A stretch of DNA of 64,000 bases from Corynebacterium sp. BD556. GTDB lineage: Bacteria > Actinomycetota > Actinomycetes > Mycobacteriales > Mycobacteriaceae. The notes beneath the pieces were generated by a model, which worked only from the letters and a program-made list of their open reading frames with translations, was not told the DNA's origin and ran no database searches. This document shows positions 44,068-52,546 of this stretch, piece by piece (position 1 is the stretch's first letter; each line of letters starts with the position of its first letter). Made by a program: the position numbers and the translations under genes. The stretch covers positions 186,001 through 250,000 of the forward strand of contig NZ_CP141643.1 of NCBI RefSeq assembly GCF_038452275.1, written 5' to 3'.

Positions 44068-44399
44068 GGCTTGATCTTAGCGCCGGCAACGCTGCGGTAT
44101 CCGAGGAAAGCTCCCCTTGGCCCAAGACTCGCTCAGGCGCGCGGGGGTTGCTGGCGCTGAGCCCTTGCGGGTATCAGAGCGGTCAGCTAAACGATGTCGG
44201 GAGTGCCGGGGTGGCCGATGGGTTAGGTCCCAGCATGCGGAGGCGTTGTTTGGCTTTCGGCTCGTCAGAGTAGTTGAGGTGTTTTGGGGGCTACCCCAGC
44301 TACGGTAAATCAGTTTTCAAGCTTCGACGCGTGTAAGGTGCGCCATAAACGCCACGGCGCCGCTTACACGCGTGTTTCGGGGAGGAAACAGAAGTTGGG
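44068..44399. other. Intergenic region between the META lipoprotein and pckG
   Basis: These 332 bases carry only short unsupported open frames. The one clear structure is the long inverted repeat at 44327-44373 close to the pckG stop. Confidence 0.6.
44327..44373 (-). terminator. Long inverted repeat downstream of pckG
   Basis: ACGCGTGTAAG (44327-44337) is the exact reverse complement of CTTACACGCGT (44363-44373), an 11-base stem, with further pairing between GCGCC and GGCGC in the interior. No strong T-run follows on the minus strand (GAAGCTTGAAAACTG), so it is a weak intrinsic terminator or an RNA-stabilising hairpin. Confidence 0.55.
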
Positions 44400-46256
44400 T
44401 TATTCGGCGTTTTCTACTGCTGCTGCGACTCGTTCGTGAGCTTCCCAGATCTCCTCCGGGAGGTTTTCAAACTGTTCGAGGTGTTCGCGGCGCGCCTGCA
44501 TTTCTTTGACCCACAGGTCCTTGTCGATTCGGAGGATTTCTTCGAGATCTGCGCGACTGCCTTTGAATCCGGTGAGGTTGAGTTCTTCAATCAGCGGCAC
44601 AGTACCCACCGGGGTCTGTTTGCCTGTGACGCGCCCTTCTTTGAGATCGAGAAGCCACAGTAGTGCGCGCAGGTTTTCGCGGTAGCCTGGCCAGCGGTAA
44701 TGTCCGTCCTCCGGGTCGCGTTGGAACCAGTTGACGTGGGCAAAGATTGGTGTGTGGGTAGCTTCACCGATGATTTTCAACCAGTGCTGAGCGTATTCGC
44801 CTTCGGGGTAGGACATGAATGGGCGCATGGACATGGGGTCGTATCGCAGCACTCCTTCCTTGCCTTCGGCGGCGAATGTCGCTTGCGCGCCGAGCGTCAA
44901 GCCGTCATAGACGCCCTCGGCAATGTCAGAAATCGCGCGGATCAAAGGTTCACGGTTTGCCACTCGGCCACCGAAAATGATCGCGTCGATCGGCACACCG
45001 GCAGGCTCGTCATAGTCGGGGCCAACATTGGGAATGTTCGCGAGGGTTGTGGTGAACCGTGAGTTCGGATGGGCCCATTCATCGCCCTTTGCCTTCGAGC
45101 GTTGACGTTGAGCCGGGCGAGCTGAGATCAGCTCACCTTTCCAGTCCAACCAACCGCTGACATCTTCGGGATAGTCCGGTGTTTTACCTTCCCACCACAG
45201 TTCTTGTAGCTCCGGGTTGTAGGCGACGTTTGTGAATAGGGTGCCAGTGCCGGGAGCCAGTGACTCCATCGCGGTGGGGTTTGTGTCCCAGTTCGTGTCT
45301 TTGGCGACGCCGAAGGCACCAAATTCGGGGTTCATTCCGTACAGTTTGCCGTCCTTGGGGTCGACGCGTAGCCACACGATGTCGTCTCCGTAGAAATGGA
45401 CCTCGTAGCGGTCACCTAAACCTTCGGGCGGGAGCATCATCGCAAGGTTTGTCTTGCCTGAAGCCGAAGGAAATCCACCGCACATGTAGTAAGTGCGGTC
45501 TTTCTGTTTGTCTTTGATGCCGATGAGCATGAACTGTTCGCCGAGGAACTCGCCGGAGAACCACCCGTCGAAGGATCCTTGACGCAGTCCGTGGGCAATT
45601 TTGCCCAACAGTGCATTTCCGCCGTAAGAGGAACCAAAGTGCAAAATGGTGCGTTTATCAGCAACGGTGGCGAATAAGCGCTTATCCTCATCAGTGCCTT
45701 GGCCAAGGTTTTCCAAGTCCCCTGTGACGTGGACAGCTCGTACAAACATTGCCGGATCGGCAAGGTCATTCATGTACTGCACGCCCACACGAGCCATACG
45801 AATCATGTGGATAGCCACAGTGCGGTTATCGGTCAACTCCACGCCGCGCGCGTACTTTTCAAGTGGTGAGCCGACGGGAGCCATGAGGTAGGGAACTACG
45901 TACATGGTTTTACCCCGTGAGGCGCCACGCATGTTTTGCAGCTGAACCTCGGTTACTTCGGCGGCGTCACGCCAGTTGTTGTACACGCCAGCATCGCTGG
46001 GGCGGTGGGTGGCGACGACTGTGCGCTCCTCAGAGCGTGCGGTGTCTTTGTAGTAGGAACGAGAGTAGTAGCGGTCTTTACCGGCTGGGAAAATCTCGCC
46101 AGCAGCTAAAGCTTCGTTGACGATGCGTTCATCGTCGGATGCATCAATGACTTCGATGTTGTCGGGCTCGGTGATGTTCGCCCAGTACTCGACGTATTCT
46201 TCAACGGCTGGGTTGCGCAGTCCTGAGGCCCGAAGGATGCCGGGAATGTCTTTCAT
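44400..46256 (-). CDS. pckG: Phosphoenolpyruvate carboxykinase (GTP)
   Basis: A 618-residue GTP-dependent PEPCK that makes PEP from oxaloacetate for gluconeogenesis. Landmarks: RGKTMYVVPYLMAPVGSP, FGSSYGGNALLGKI, the P-loop GGFPSASGKTNLAMM near residue 275, DDIVWLRVD (metal) and NPEFGAFGVAKDTN. The usual hyper-reactive P-loop cysteine (SACGKTN in many homologues) is serine here. The start is ATG 46256, with GGGAAGGAA upstream, rather than an in-frame upstream codon at 46277. Its neighbours differ from the C. glutamicum location. Confidence 0.95.
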   Translation of the reverse strand: MKDIPGILRASGLRNPAVEEYVEYWANITEPDNIEVIDASDDERIVNEALAAGEIFPAGKDRYYSRSYYKDTARSEERTVVATHRPSDAGVYNNWRDAAEVTEVQLQNMRGASRGKTMYVVPYLMAPVGSPLEKYARGVELTDNRTVAIHMIRMARVGVQYMNDLADPAMFVRAVHVTGDLENLGQGTDEDKRLFATVADKRTILHFGSSYGGNALLGKIAHGLRQGSFDGWFSGEFLGEQFMLIGIKDKQKDRTYYMCGGFPSASGKTNLAMMLPPEGLGDRYEVHFYGDDIVWLRVDPKDGKLYGMNPEFGAFGVAKDTNWDTNPTAMESLAPGTGTLFTNVAYNPELQELWWEGKTPDYPEDVSGWLDWKGELISARPAQRQRSKAKGDEWAHPNSRFTTTLANIPNVGPDYDEPAGVPIDAIIFGGRVANREPLIRAISDIAEGVYDGLTLGAQATFAAEGKEGVLRYDPMSMRPFMSYPEGEYAQHWLKIIGEATHTPIFAHVNWFQRDPEDGHYRWPGYRENLRALLWLLDLKEGRVTGKQTPVGTVPLIEELNLTGFKGSRADLEEILRIDKDLWVKEMQARREHLEQFENLPEEIWEAHERVAAAVENAE

Positions 46257-47257
46257 ATAGTTCCTTCCCAAATTCACTGCCGCACACAGGCAGTTTTATC
46301 TGTTGTTGCACCAAGGCGGTGGGTGACCTGCGGTTGACAGGTTTCACAGCCATCTGAGTAAGCACTATCGACGCTTCGGAGGATTATCAGCCCCCTTTGA
46401 GCCTTCGTCAATGCCATTCGCGGAAGTGTGAAACCCTCCTTCAGTTCTTTCACTATGGCATACCGAACAAAAAAGTTCGCGGATTTGAAATTTTCGTGTG
46501 TGGAACGGTCGAACTCGCAAGCTTCCAGCTTCATCGCCCATTGCACTCTCCCGGGTTTTGTCCTGGCTGTTGTGAAAGGACATGGGATATGCCGAAGATG
46601 CATTAACAGTCATTCAAAAAAGGACAATGGCCGTCTCCCGTGTAACAAGCCAATGAAATAACCCCGAAGTGGGGTACCAACAACCCCATCATCCTTCGCT
46701 CTACAACGTGTGAGGTTCCCAAGAGTTAGGCGGTAGGTTGTGGCGGGGAGCGTACCGCGAAAGCCCTCGTTAATCGGCGCATTGTGTCGTCACGCGTCCG
46801 GCGAGGAGGAGAAACGGGTGATCTGTGCCAGTTGGATCGTCGCTAATCCAGGTCAGCCAGAGCTGTTGCTATTTATCTCAGCTCGACGAGGCCGTCTTTG
46901 CAGTTCCTTTAGCGCCCCACGTAAGTCTGCGGGCCGCGGACGGTTTGTGCGCGGGACGTGCAGGCTGCGGGACGAAAAACAAGATGCGTGGCCAAGGGGT
47001 ATGCAATCAACGCGATGGTGGAGTCCGATCGGCCCCCATTTTTGGCTCGCAGCGACCAGGTCGGTTGGCCTATTCGGCAGTTGATGGGCCCTCAGGCACG
47101 CCTTTGTGGGGCGCGGGCAAACCCACGGCGGGACTGAAACTTTTGTGCTGAAAAATACCGCCTTGTGGGCCGGGTTGTACCCCGATAGGGTAGTGAATGA
47201 GTCGACTCAAACAACTCGTCATTCGCTGCTTGAACGTGACCGCCAAGGAGTCAAACA
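46257..47257. other. About 1 kb without a convincing gene between divergent pckG and adh
   Basis: Open frames of 60-114 codons exist on both strands but show no family resemblance, no ribosome binding sites and odd composition (Trp/Arg/Ser-rich). Small features seen: a possible hairpin CCCC-GAAGT-GGGG near 46663-46675 and a palindrome before the dehydrogenase gene. The proximal parts must hold the pckG and adh promoters; the middle may be decayed sequence. Confidence 0.6.
47195..47224 (+). promoter_or_regulatory. Palindromic operator candidate before the alcohol dehydrogenase gene
   Basis: TGAGTCGACTCA (47198-47209) is a perfect 12-base palindrome. It lies inside a wider inverted repeat GAATGA (47195-47200) ... 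TCATTC (47219-47224). It is 49 bases before the start codon, a typical place for a dimeric regulator. Confidence 0.4.
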
Positions 47258-48313
47258 ATGAAGGCAATGGTCTACCGTGGCCCAGGAAAACCCAGTTGGG
47301 AAGATGTACCAAAACCGGAGCTGAAACACCCTACCGACGTGATTGCGAAGGTGCTCACCACCACGATTTGCGGAACTGACCTCCACATCCTCAAAGGCGA
47401 TGTGCCGGCGGTTGAAGACGGCCGGATTCTCGGCCACGAAGGTGTCGCTGAGATCACTGAGGTGGGAGAAGCGGTCACGGAGTTGAAGGTGGGCGACAAA
47501 GTCATCATTTCGGCTGTGACGTCCTGCGGGAAGTGCTCGAATTGCCGCAAGAATCTGCAAAGCCACTGCCTTGCTGATGAAGGAGCATCCGGGATCGGCT
47601 GGATTTTCGGGCATCTCATCGACGGCACCCAGGCGGAGTACGTGCGTATCCCGTTTGCTGAAAGCTCAGTCCAGAAACTTCCTGAGGGAGTCTCCCCGGA
47701 AGAAGCGACGATGATCAGCGACATCCTGCCCACAGGCCATGAACTCGGAATCCTCTACGGGCGTGTCAAAGCAGGTGACGTCGTTGTCGTCATCGGTGCC
47801 GGCCCGGTGGGTCTGGCGGCCATCACAACATCCCAGCTCTACGGGCCCAGCCGCGTCATCGCCGTGGACTTGGACGCTAACCGGATCGAGCAGGCCAAGA
47901 GATTTGGTGCAACTGACGGGGTGCTGTCCTCCGACGATGATTGGAAGGAGCAGATCATGGCCATGACGGACGGCCTCGGCGTCGATGTCGCCATTGAGGC
48001 CGTGGGGATTCCTGCAACATGGGATATGTGCCTTGAAGTCGTCCGCGCTGGTGGAACCGTTGCCAACGTCGGTGTGCACGGGACAGCGGTGGAGTTTCCG
48101 CTGCAGGATCTGTGGATCGAAAACCTCACGATCACCACGGGTCTGGTCAACACTGACACAGCTCCGATGCTGACCAAGCTGCTCGCGCAGCGCAGGATCG
48201 ACGTGTCTGGCTTCATCAGCCACCGTTTCGAGTTCAATGAGTTTGAAAAGGCCTATGAGGTGTTCAGCAACGCTGCTGAAACCAAGGCTCTCAAAGTCAT
48301 CATCAACGCCTAA
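47258..48313 (+). CDS. Zinc-dependent alcohol dehydrogenase (MDR family)
   Basis: A 351-residue medium-chain dehydrogenase. Catalytic zinc ligands are Cys in TICGTDLH and His-Glu in LGHEGVAE; the structural zinc site is CGKCSNCRKNLQSHC near residue 90. The Rossmann motif is VIGAGPVGLAAI near residue 177, followed by VDLDANR, whose Asp favours NAD over NADP. The substrate is likely a short-chain alcohol, perhaps ethanol or isopropanol-type. AAGGAG precedes the ATG. It belongs to the accessory block. Confidence 0.92.
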   Translation: MKAMVYRGPGKPSWEDVPKPELKHPTDVIAKVLTTTICGTDLHILKGDVPAVEDGRILGHEGVAEITEVGEAVTELKVGDKVIISAVTSCGKCSNCRKNLQSHCLADEGASGIGWIFGHLIDGTQAEYVRIPFAESSVQKLPEGVSPEEATMISDILPTGHELGILYGRVKAGDVVVVIGAGPVGLAAITTSQLYGPSRVIAVDLDANRIEQAKRFGATDGVLSSDDDWKEQIMAMTDGLGVDVAIEAVGIPATWDMCLEVVRAGGTVANVGVHGTAVEFPLQDLWIENLTITTGLVNTDTAPMLTKLLAQRRIDVSGFISHRFEFNEFEKAYEVFSNAAETKALKVIINA

Positions 48314-48332
48314 AACACAGGTCCGTGAAGGA

Positions 48333-48932
48333 CTAAAGCGGCCACACCCCGGAAGCGCCACGGCGCCAGGTGCCCACCAAGTTGGTGTCGATGATGCCTG
48401 TGGATTCCATCAGCGCATACATCGTCACCGGGCCGACGAAGGTAAACCCGCGCCGCTTTAGCTCTTTGGCTAGCGCCTCGGACTCTGGGGATTGCGATGC
48501 AACGTCCTCGGCGGTTTCTGGTTCCGGGGTGCGTTCGGGTTGGAAAGACCAGACGAGCCGCGCCAGGTCGGTTCCCTGGCTACGCAGGGCGATGGTGGCG
48601 CGGGCGTTGGTGAGCACCGCGTTGAGTTTTTTAGGGTTGCGGATCAAGGTGGCGTCGTCAAGCAAATGCTGCGTGCTGGACATCGCGGCAACAGCGTCTG
48701 GGTCGAAGTGGAAAAACGCTTCCCGCAGGGCCTGCCGTTTCTGCAAAATCAACTTCCAGGACAAACCGACCTGGAAACCCTCCAAACAGATCCTCTCGAA
48801 CATCCCGCGCTCATCGCGAACCGGCAAGCCCCATTCAGTGTCGTAGTATTCGCGCAGCATCTCATCGTGCGCCGCCCACGGCGGCCGCGCCAGACCGTCA
48901 TCGCCCACCACGGGGCCGCAATATTCGGACAT
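48333..48932 (-). CDS. tag: DNA-3-methyladenine glycosylase I, without zinc ligands
   Basis: A 199-residue TAG-family base-excision glycosylase. The core is intact: YYDTEWGLPVRDERGMFERI, CLEGFQVGLSW with the catalytic Glu and the Trp of the base pocket, KKLNAVLTNARA and KRRGFTFVGPVTMYALM. Compared with E. coli Tag, the zinc-snap ligands are changed: His17 is Tyr, and the C-terminal DHVVGC is TNLVGT, so three of four ligands are gone. It converges on the dehydrogenase gene. Confidence 0.92.
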   Translation of the reverse strand: MSEYCGPVVGDDGLARPPWAAHDEMLREYYDTEWGLPVRDERGMFERICLEGFQVGLSWKLILQKRQALREAFFHFDPDAVAAMSSTQHLLDDATLIRNPKKLNAVLTNARATIALRSQGTDLARLVWSFQPERTPEPETAEDVASQSPESEALAKELKRRGFTFVGPVTMYALMESTGIIDTNLVGTWRRGASGVWPL

Positions 48933-48997
48933 ATCTTCTTAGACTCTCCTCGCGCCTGTGTGGTTCCCCTTGGTCACCATTCTGTAGTCTTACAGCC

Positions 48998-49405
48998 ATG
49001 AACAGGCCTGCGGTTCGAGACTTCGCGCTCCTTGTCGTGCGTATCATCACCGGAGCTGTTTTCGTCGCCCGCGGCTACCGCGGCTGGTTCGAGGTGGGAA
49101 TCGCCGGCACCGCCACACGTTTAAGCGAATCTGGGGTGCCGCAGCCGAAACTCTCGGCCTACCTGGCCAGCACCGTCGAGCTCATCGGAGGGGCGCTGTT
49201 GATCATTGGGTTGCTAAGCACTCTGGTGGCGAGCATTGTGGCGCTACTGGTTGTCGCCGCGGCCTACTTTGTGCATCTCAACCACGGATTTTTCGTCGAG
49301 GCTGGTGGCGTTGAGTATCCGATGGTGCTTGCCGCTGCTCTTTTTATGGTCGTCGTTTTCGGCCCGGGGCGCGTCAGCCTGGATAAGGTTTTGACCCGTG
49401 CTTAG
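48998..49405 (+). CDS. DoxX-family membrane protein
   Basis: A 135-residue protein with four hydrophobic segments and the DoxX start LVVRIITGAVFVARGYRGWF, followed by LASTVELIGGALLIIGLLS. DoxX proteins in mycobacteria form part of an oxidoreductase complex tied to thiol redox balance; here only the fold can be stated. It overlaps the next gene by 8 bases. Confidence 0.88.
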   Translation: MNRPAVRDFALLVVRIITGAVFVARGYRGWFEVGIAGTATRLSESGVPQPKLSAYLASTVELIGGALLIIGLLSTLVASIVALLVVAAAYFVHLNHGFFVEAGGVEYPMVLAAALFMVVVFGPGRVSLDKVLTRA

Positions 49406-50027
49406 CCACAGCGAAGTCCAGGCGGCGCTTTCGGCTCGTCTCGACGGGGAAGAAGCACCGCTTGACGACGCCATCGTCGACGCCCACCTCGAACATTGCG
49501 ACCAGTGCCGAGCATTTTGGGAGCGCCTGCTGACCTTAAGTGACAACCTTGACTTAGGTGAGTGCTTGGCGCCACCTGCGGACCTGTCCGAAGTCATCCT
49601 CGCTAGTGTCGAGGCGAAGTGGTACCGCTTCGCGCAGCGTCGGGCTGTCGCCCTCTCTTTGGGTCGCGTGGCGTTGGCCACCATGGCGTTGGTGTGGGCG
49701 GCGTGGGCAGTGCGTTTTTTGGTGGCGGCTCCTGAGGCATCTCCGGATCCCGCCGCGCTGCGCCTCGGGGTAGCCAGCGCGTTGGCCTTCGCCGCTTGGA
49801 AAACCGACCAGATCCCCGGCATATTGCTGATCATCGGGTCCATGTTCACCTTCACCATCGGCTTCGCCGTGCGTGATTGGTTGCTTTACTCGCCGGCAGG
49901 TCTCGGCGGGCACGTAATGGTCCTTTTGGCGACACTCCTCGCCCTGCTGGCCACCTGGGTCGTTGACCGCGGCGCGGATTTGCGCCGCGCCTGGCGCATG
50001 CTCAGCGCTGAACCTACGTCCAGCTAG
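49398..50027 (+). CDS. Membrane protein with N-terminal zf-HC2 (anti-sigma-type) domain
   Basis: A 209-residue protein. The N-terminal 60 residues form a ZAS-like zinc-binding motif (HLEHCDQC near residue 30), as in anti-sigma factors and related membrane proteins. Four hydrophobic segments follow (about 85-110, 120-135, 140-160, 170-190). No sigma factor gene is adjacent, so an anti-sigma role is unproven. GTG 49398 overlaps the DoxX gene. Its 3' end overlaps the convergent pmt gene by 14 bases. Confidence 0.82.
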   Translation: MLSHSEVQAALSARLDGEEAPLDDAIVDAHLEHCDQCRAFWERLLTLSDNLDLGECLAPPADLSEVILASVEAKWYRFAQRRAVALSLGRVALATMALVWAAWAVRFLVAAPEASPDPAALRLGVASALAFAAWKTDQIPGILLIIGSMFTFTIGFAVRDWLLYSPAGLGGHVMVLLATLLALLATWVVDRGADLRRAWRMLSAEPTSS

Positions 50028-51588
50028 GCAGCCACATCAGGGACTGGTAGTAGCCCTCCGGCACGCGCATACCGTAGAAGATCGGCGACCAGTAGAGGAA
50101 GGCCGCCACCACCGCGGACATGTAGATGATGACTGCGACTTGGCCCGTCGAGAGTTGTATGCCGGCAAGTTTGCGCAGCACGGGGCTGTTCACTGGCCTG
50201 CCCCGGCTGGCTACCGAGCCAAGCGCAAGGGCCAAAAGTACCGCGGTGAAGGGAACGAGCGCCGTGGCGTAAAAGAAATACATCTGGCGATCAAAGGCCA
50301 CCAACCACGGCACAAAACCCGCCGCGAAGGCGACCAAAGGGATAATCACGCGAGTGTCGCGGCGCACGATCCAGGAATACACAGCCCACAAAAGCACCGG
50401 GATGGTCAGCCACCAAATCACGGGGGTGCCAAACAAGAAGATCATCTCCCGACACGTGCCGACGCGGCAGTCGATGTCAGTCGAGGAGTAGTAGAGGATC
50501 GGGCGGGCGGCCACGAGCCACGCCCACGGCTTCGAGTCCCACGGGTGGGAATGCCCGCCTGACGACGTCAGGGAACCGTGGAAGTCCAAAACGGAGAAAT
50601 GGTAGTACAACCAAGCGCCTATCGTGTCGGGCAGAAGCTGGAGCAGAGGCCAGGAACTCTCCGAGATTGTGCCGTCGGCAGCCGCGTGGCGGTAAACCGA
50701 GGTTTCCGAAGCAAACCAGGCACGCCACGACCAGACATAAATGGCCGCGGGAAGAAGGACCAAAGAAGCCACAGATGAAGGCACGTCGCGGAAAAGGGCA
50801 CCGGCCACTGGCTGGCGCACGCCGTAGCGAGCACGCAACCAGACGTCCCAAAACGCGCTCAATAAGCCGAAAGACACAATGTAATACAGGCCGGACCACT
50901 TCACCGCGAGAGCCAGCCCCAGCAAGACACCCGTTGCAAAGCGCCACCACCGAAAGCCCAAGCGAGGCCCAAAATCGCTGGTGATATGCGCATCATGCAT
51001 CCGCTGATGCACTTGTCTCATGTCTCCGGCCAACGTCCACGACGCCGCCACAATAAACAGCACCTGGAAAATGTCGAGCATGCCGAACTTCGCGGAAACA
51101 AGCAGCACTCCATCAGCCGCGGCGATAATCCCGGCGAGTGTGGCCAACGACGTCGACTGGGTGAGCCGGCGGCACAGCAAGAAAACGAAGGAGACGACGG
51201 CAGTGCCGAACAGGGCTGTCATCAAACGCCAACCCAAAGGGGTATAGCCGAACAGACTCTCACCCAGCGCCAGCAGTTGCTTGCCCAACGGCGGGTGCAC
51301 GACAAGCCCGAAGCCGGGGTTCGACTCCACGCCGCCCAACACCGGGTTGATGTAGGAGCGCACCATGTCCCACGCCTGCGGCGCGTAGTGCTTCTCGTCG
51401 AAAATGGGGGTGCCCCCGGCAGTAGGCATGGTCAAACCGATCAACCGTGTCACCAGGGTAAGAGCCGTGATCACGACGAGGTGGGAAGTGTCGCGCCGCG
51501 ACCACGGCACCCACACTGGTGCACTGGGTGCGGGGGCACGGCCAGCGGGGCGTCGACGGGTGGCGGTGGCAGATGCAGATGCAGTCAC
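50014..51588 (-). CDS. pmt: Polyprenyl-phosphate-mannose-protein mannosyltransferase
   Basis: A 524-residue PMT-family membrane glycosyltransferase that O-mannosylates secreted proteins during Sec export. The catalytic first loop has FDEKHYAPQAWDM near residue 60; HPPLGKQLLALGESLFG, KFGMLDIFQVLFIV and HSHPWDSKPWAW are further PMT marks. About ten helices are visible. The frame is open upstream over rsmI, but GTG 51588 gives the family length. It is divergent from rsmI. Confidence 0.93.
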   Translation of the reverse strand: MTASASATATRRRPAGRAPAPSAPVWVPWSRRDTSHLVVITALTLVTRLIGLTMPTAGGTPIFDEKHYAPQAWDMVRSYINPVLGGVESNPGFGLVVHPPLGKQLLALGESLFGYTPLGWRLMTALFGTAVVSFVFLLCRRLTQSTSLATLAGIIAAADGVLLVSAKFGMLDIFQVLFIVAASWTLAGDMRQVHQRMHDAHITSDFGPRLGFRWWRFATGVLLGLALAVKWSGLYYIVSFGLLSAFWDVWLRARYGVRQPVAGALFRDVPSSVASLVLLPAAIYVWSWRAWFASETSVYRHAAADGTISESSWPLLQLLPDTIGAWLYYHFSVLDFHGSLTSSGGHSHPWDSKPWAWLVAARPILYYSSTDIDCRVGTCREMIFLFGTPVIWWLTIPVLLWAVYSWIVRRDTRVIIPLVAFAAGFVPWLVAFDRQMYFFYATALVPFTAVLLALALGSVASRGRPVNSPVLRKLAGIQLSTGQVAVIIYMSAVVAAFLYWSPIFYGMRVPEGYYQSLMWLPSWT

Positions 51589-51639
51589 GTCTGGGATACT
51601 ACTGCCCCGCGGCAATAAGCTGTGCCATGCTTGGTGTCC

Positions 51640-52476
51640 ATGAGCGCAATAGTGGTGGCGGCTACCCCGCTGGGCAACATTGACGACGCCTCCCCGCGGC
51701 TGAAGCAAGCGTTGGCGGACGCGGATGTTATCGCCGCGGAAGACACACGACGCACGCGGGCGCTCGCAGCGGCGCTCGGCGTGGAGATCAGCGGTCGCGT
51801 CGTGTCCAACTTCGACCACAACGAAGACCGCCGCGTCGAGGAGCTGCTCACCGCGGCGCGGCGCGGCACGGTGCTGGTGGTGACGGACGCGGGCATGCCC
51901 ATCGTCTCCGACCCAGGTCACAGCTTGGTGGCGGCCGCACACGACGCCGGCATCCCAGTCACCTGCATCCCGGGGCCGTCGGCAGTTACGACAGCTTTGG
52001 CTCTTTCCGGGCTCAACGTTGGACGCTTCATCTTTGACGGATTCGTCCCCAGAAAACCCGGGCCGCGGCGCAGCTGGCTTGAGTCTTTGAAAAATGAGCA
52101 ACGCGCGGTGTGCTTCTTTGAGTCCCCGCATCGCATCGAAGCCACGCTTCGCGACGCCGCCGACATCCTCGGAAAGACACGCCGCGTTGCGGTATGCCGT
52201 GAACTGACCAAAACCTTCGAGGAGGTCAAACGCGGCCAACTTGGTGAGATAGCGGAGTGGGCCAGCACGGGATTACGCGGGGAAATTACCGTAGTTCTCG
52301 AGGGTGGGGAGTTAGCTTCTGCGGAACCCGAGGACCTAGTCGATGCCGTGTTGGAGCAGGTGCGTGCTGGCGTGCGCCTTAAAGATGCTGTGAAGGAGAT
52401 CGCCCGAGCGCATGGGGTGAAAAATCGGGAGCTGTACGAAGAAGCGCAGCAGGCGAAGGACGCGGAAGGTTTCTAA
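51640..52476 (+). CDS. rsmI: 16S rRNA (cytidine-2'-O)-methyltransferase RsmI
   Basis: A 278-residue tetrapyrrole-methylase-fold enzyme that methylates the ribose of C1402 in 16S rRNA. Marks: VVAATPLGNIDDASPR, VIAAEDTRRTRAL, VTDAGMPIVSDPG and GFVPRKPGPR, plus FFESPHRIEATL. ATG 51640 is chosen over upstream codons because it gives the standard N-terminus. Confidence 0.94.
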   Translation: MSAIVVAATPLGNIDDASPRLKQALADADVIAAEDTRRTRALAAALGVEISGRVVSNFDHNEDRRVEELLTAARRGTVLVVTDAGMPIVSDPGHSLVAAAHDAGIPVTCIPGPSAVTTALALSGLNVGRFIFDGFVPRKPGPRRSWLESLKNEQRAVCFFESPHRIEATLRDAADILGKTRRVAVCRELTKTFEEVKRGQLGEIAEWASTGLRGEITVVLEGGELASAEPEDLVDAVLEQVRAGVRLKDAVKEIARAHGVKNRELYEEAQQAKDAEGF

Positions 52477-52546
52477 ATGTCCGTGAAGTAAGTTAGCCTA
52501 CCTTCAGTTTTACCTGTCAGGTGCATTGAAGAAGGAGTGAATCCGC

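Noticed and set aside
46274-46603. Minus-strand frame of 109 codons upstream of pckG
   Set aside because: It overlaps the pckG ribosome binding site region, and its Cys/Thr-rich product resembles no family I know.
46740-47151. Two plus-strand frames of 108-114 codons in the pckG-adh gap
   Set aside because: They overlap each other in different phases, lack ribosome binding sites and show no recognisable protein features.
41626-48313. Integrative element using tRNA-Ala as attachment site
   Set aside because: No integrase gene and no direct repeat of the tRNA 3' end was found to the right of the tRNA; the IS elements alone explain the disorder.
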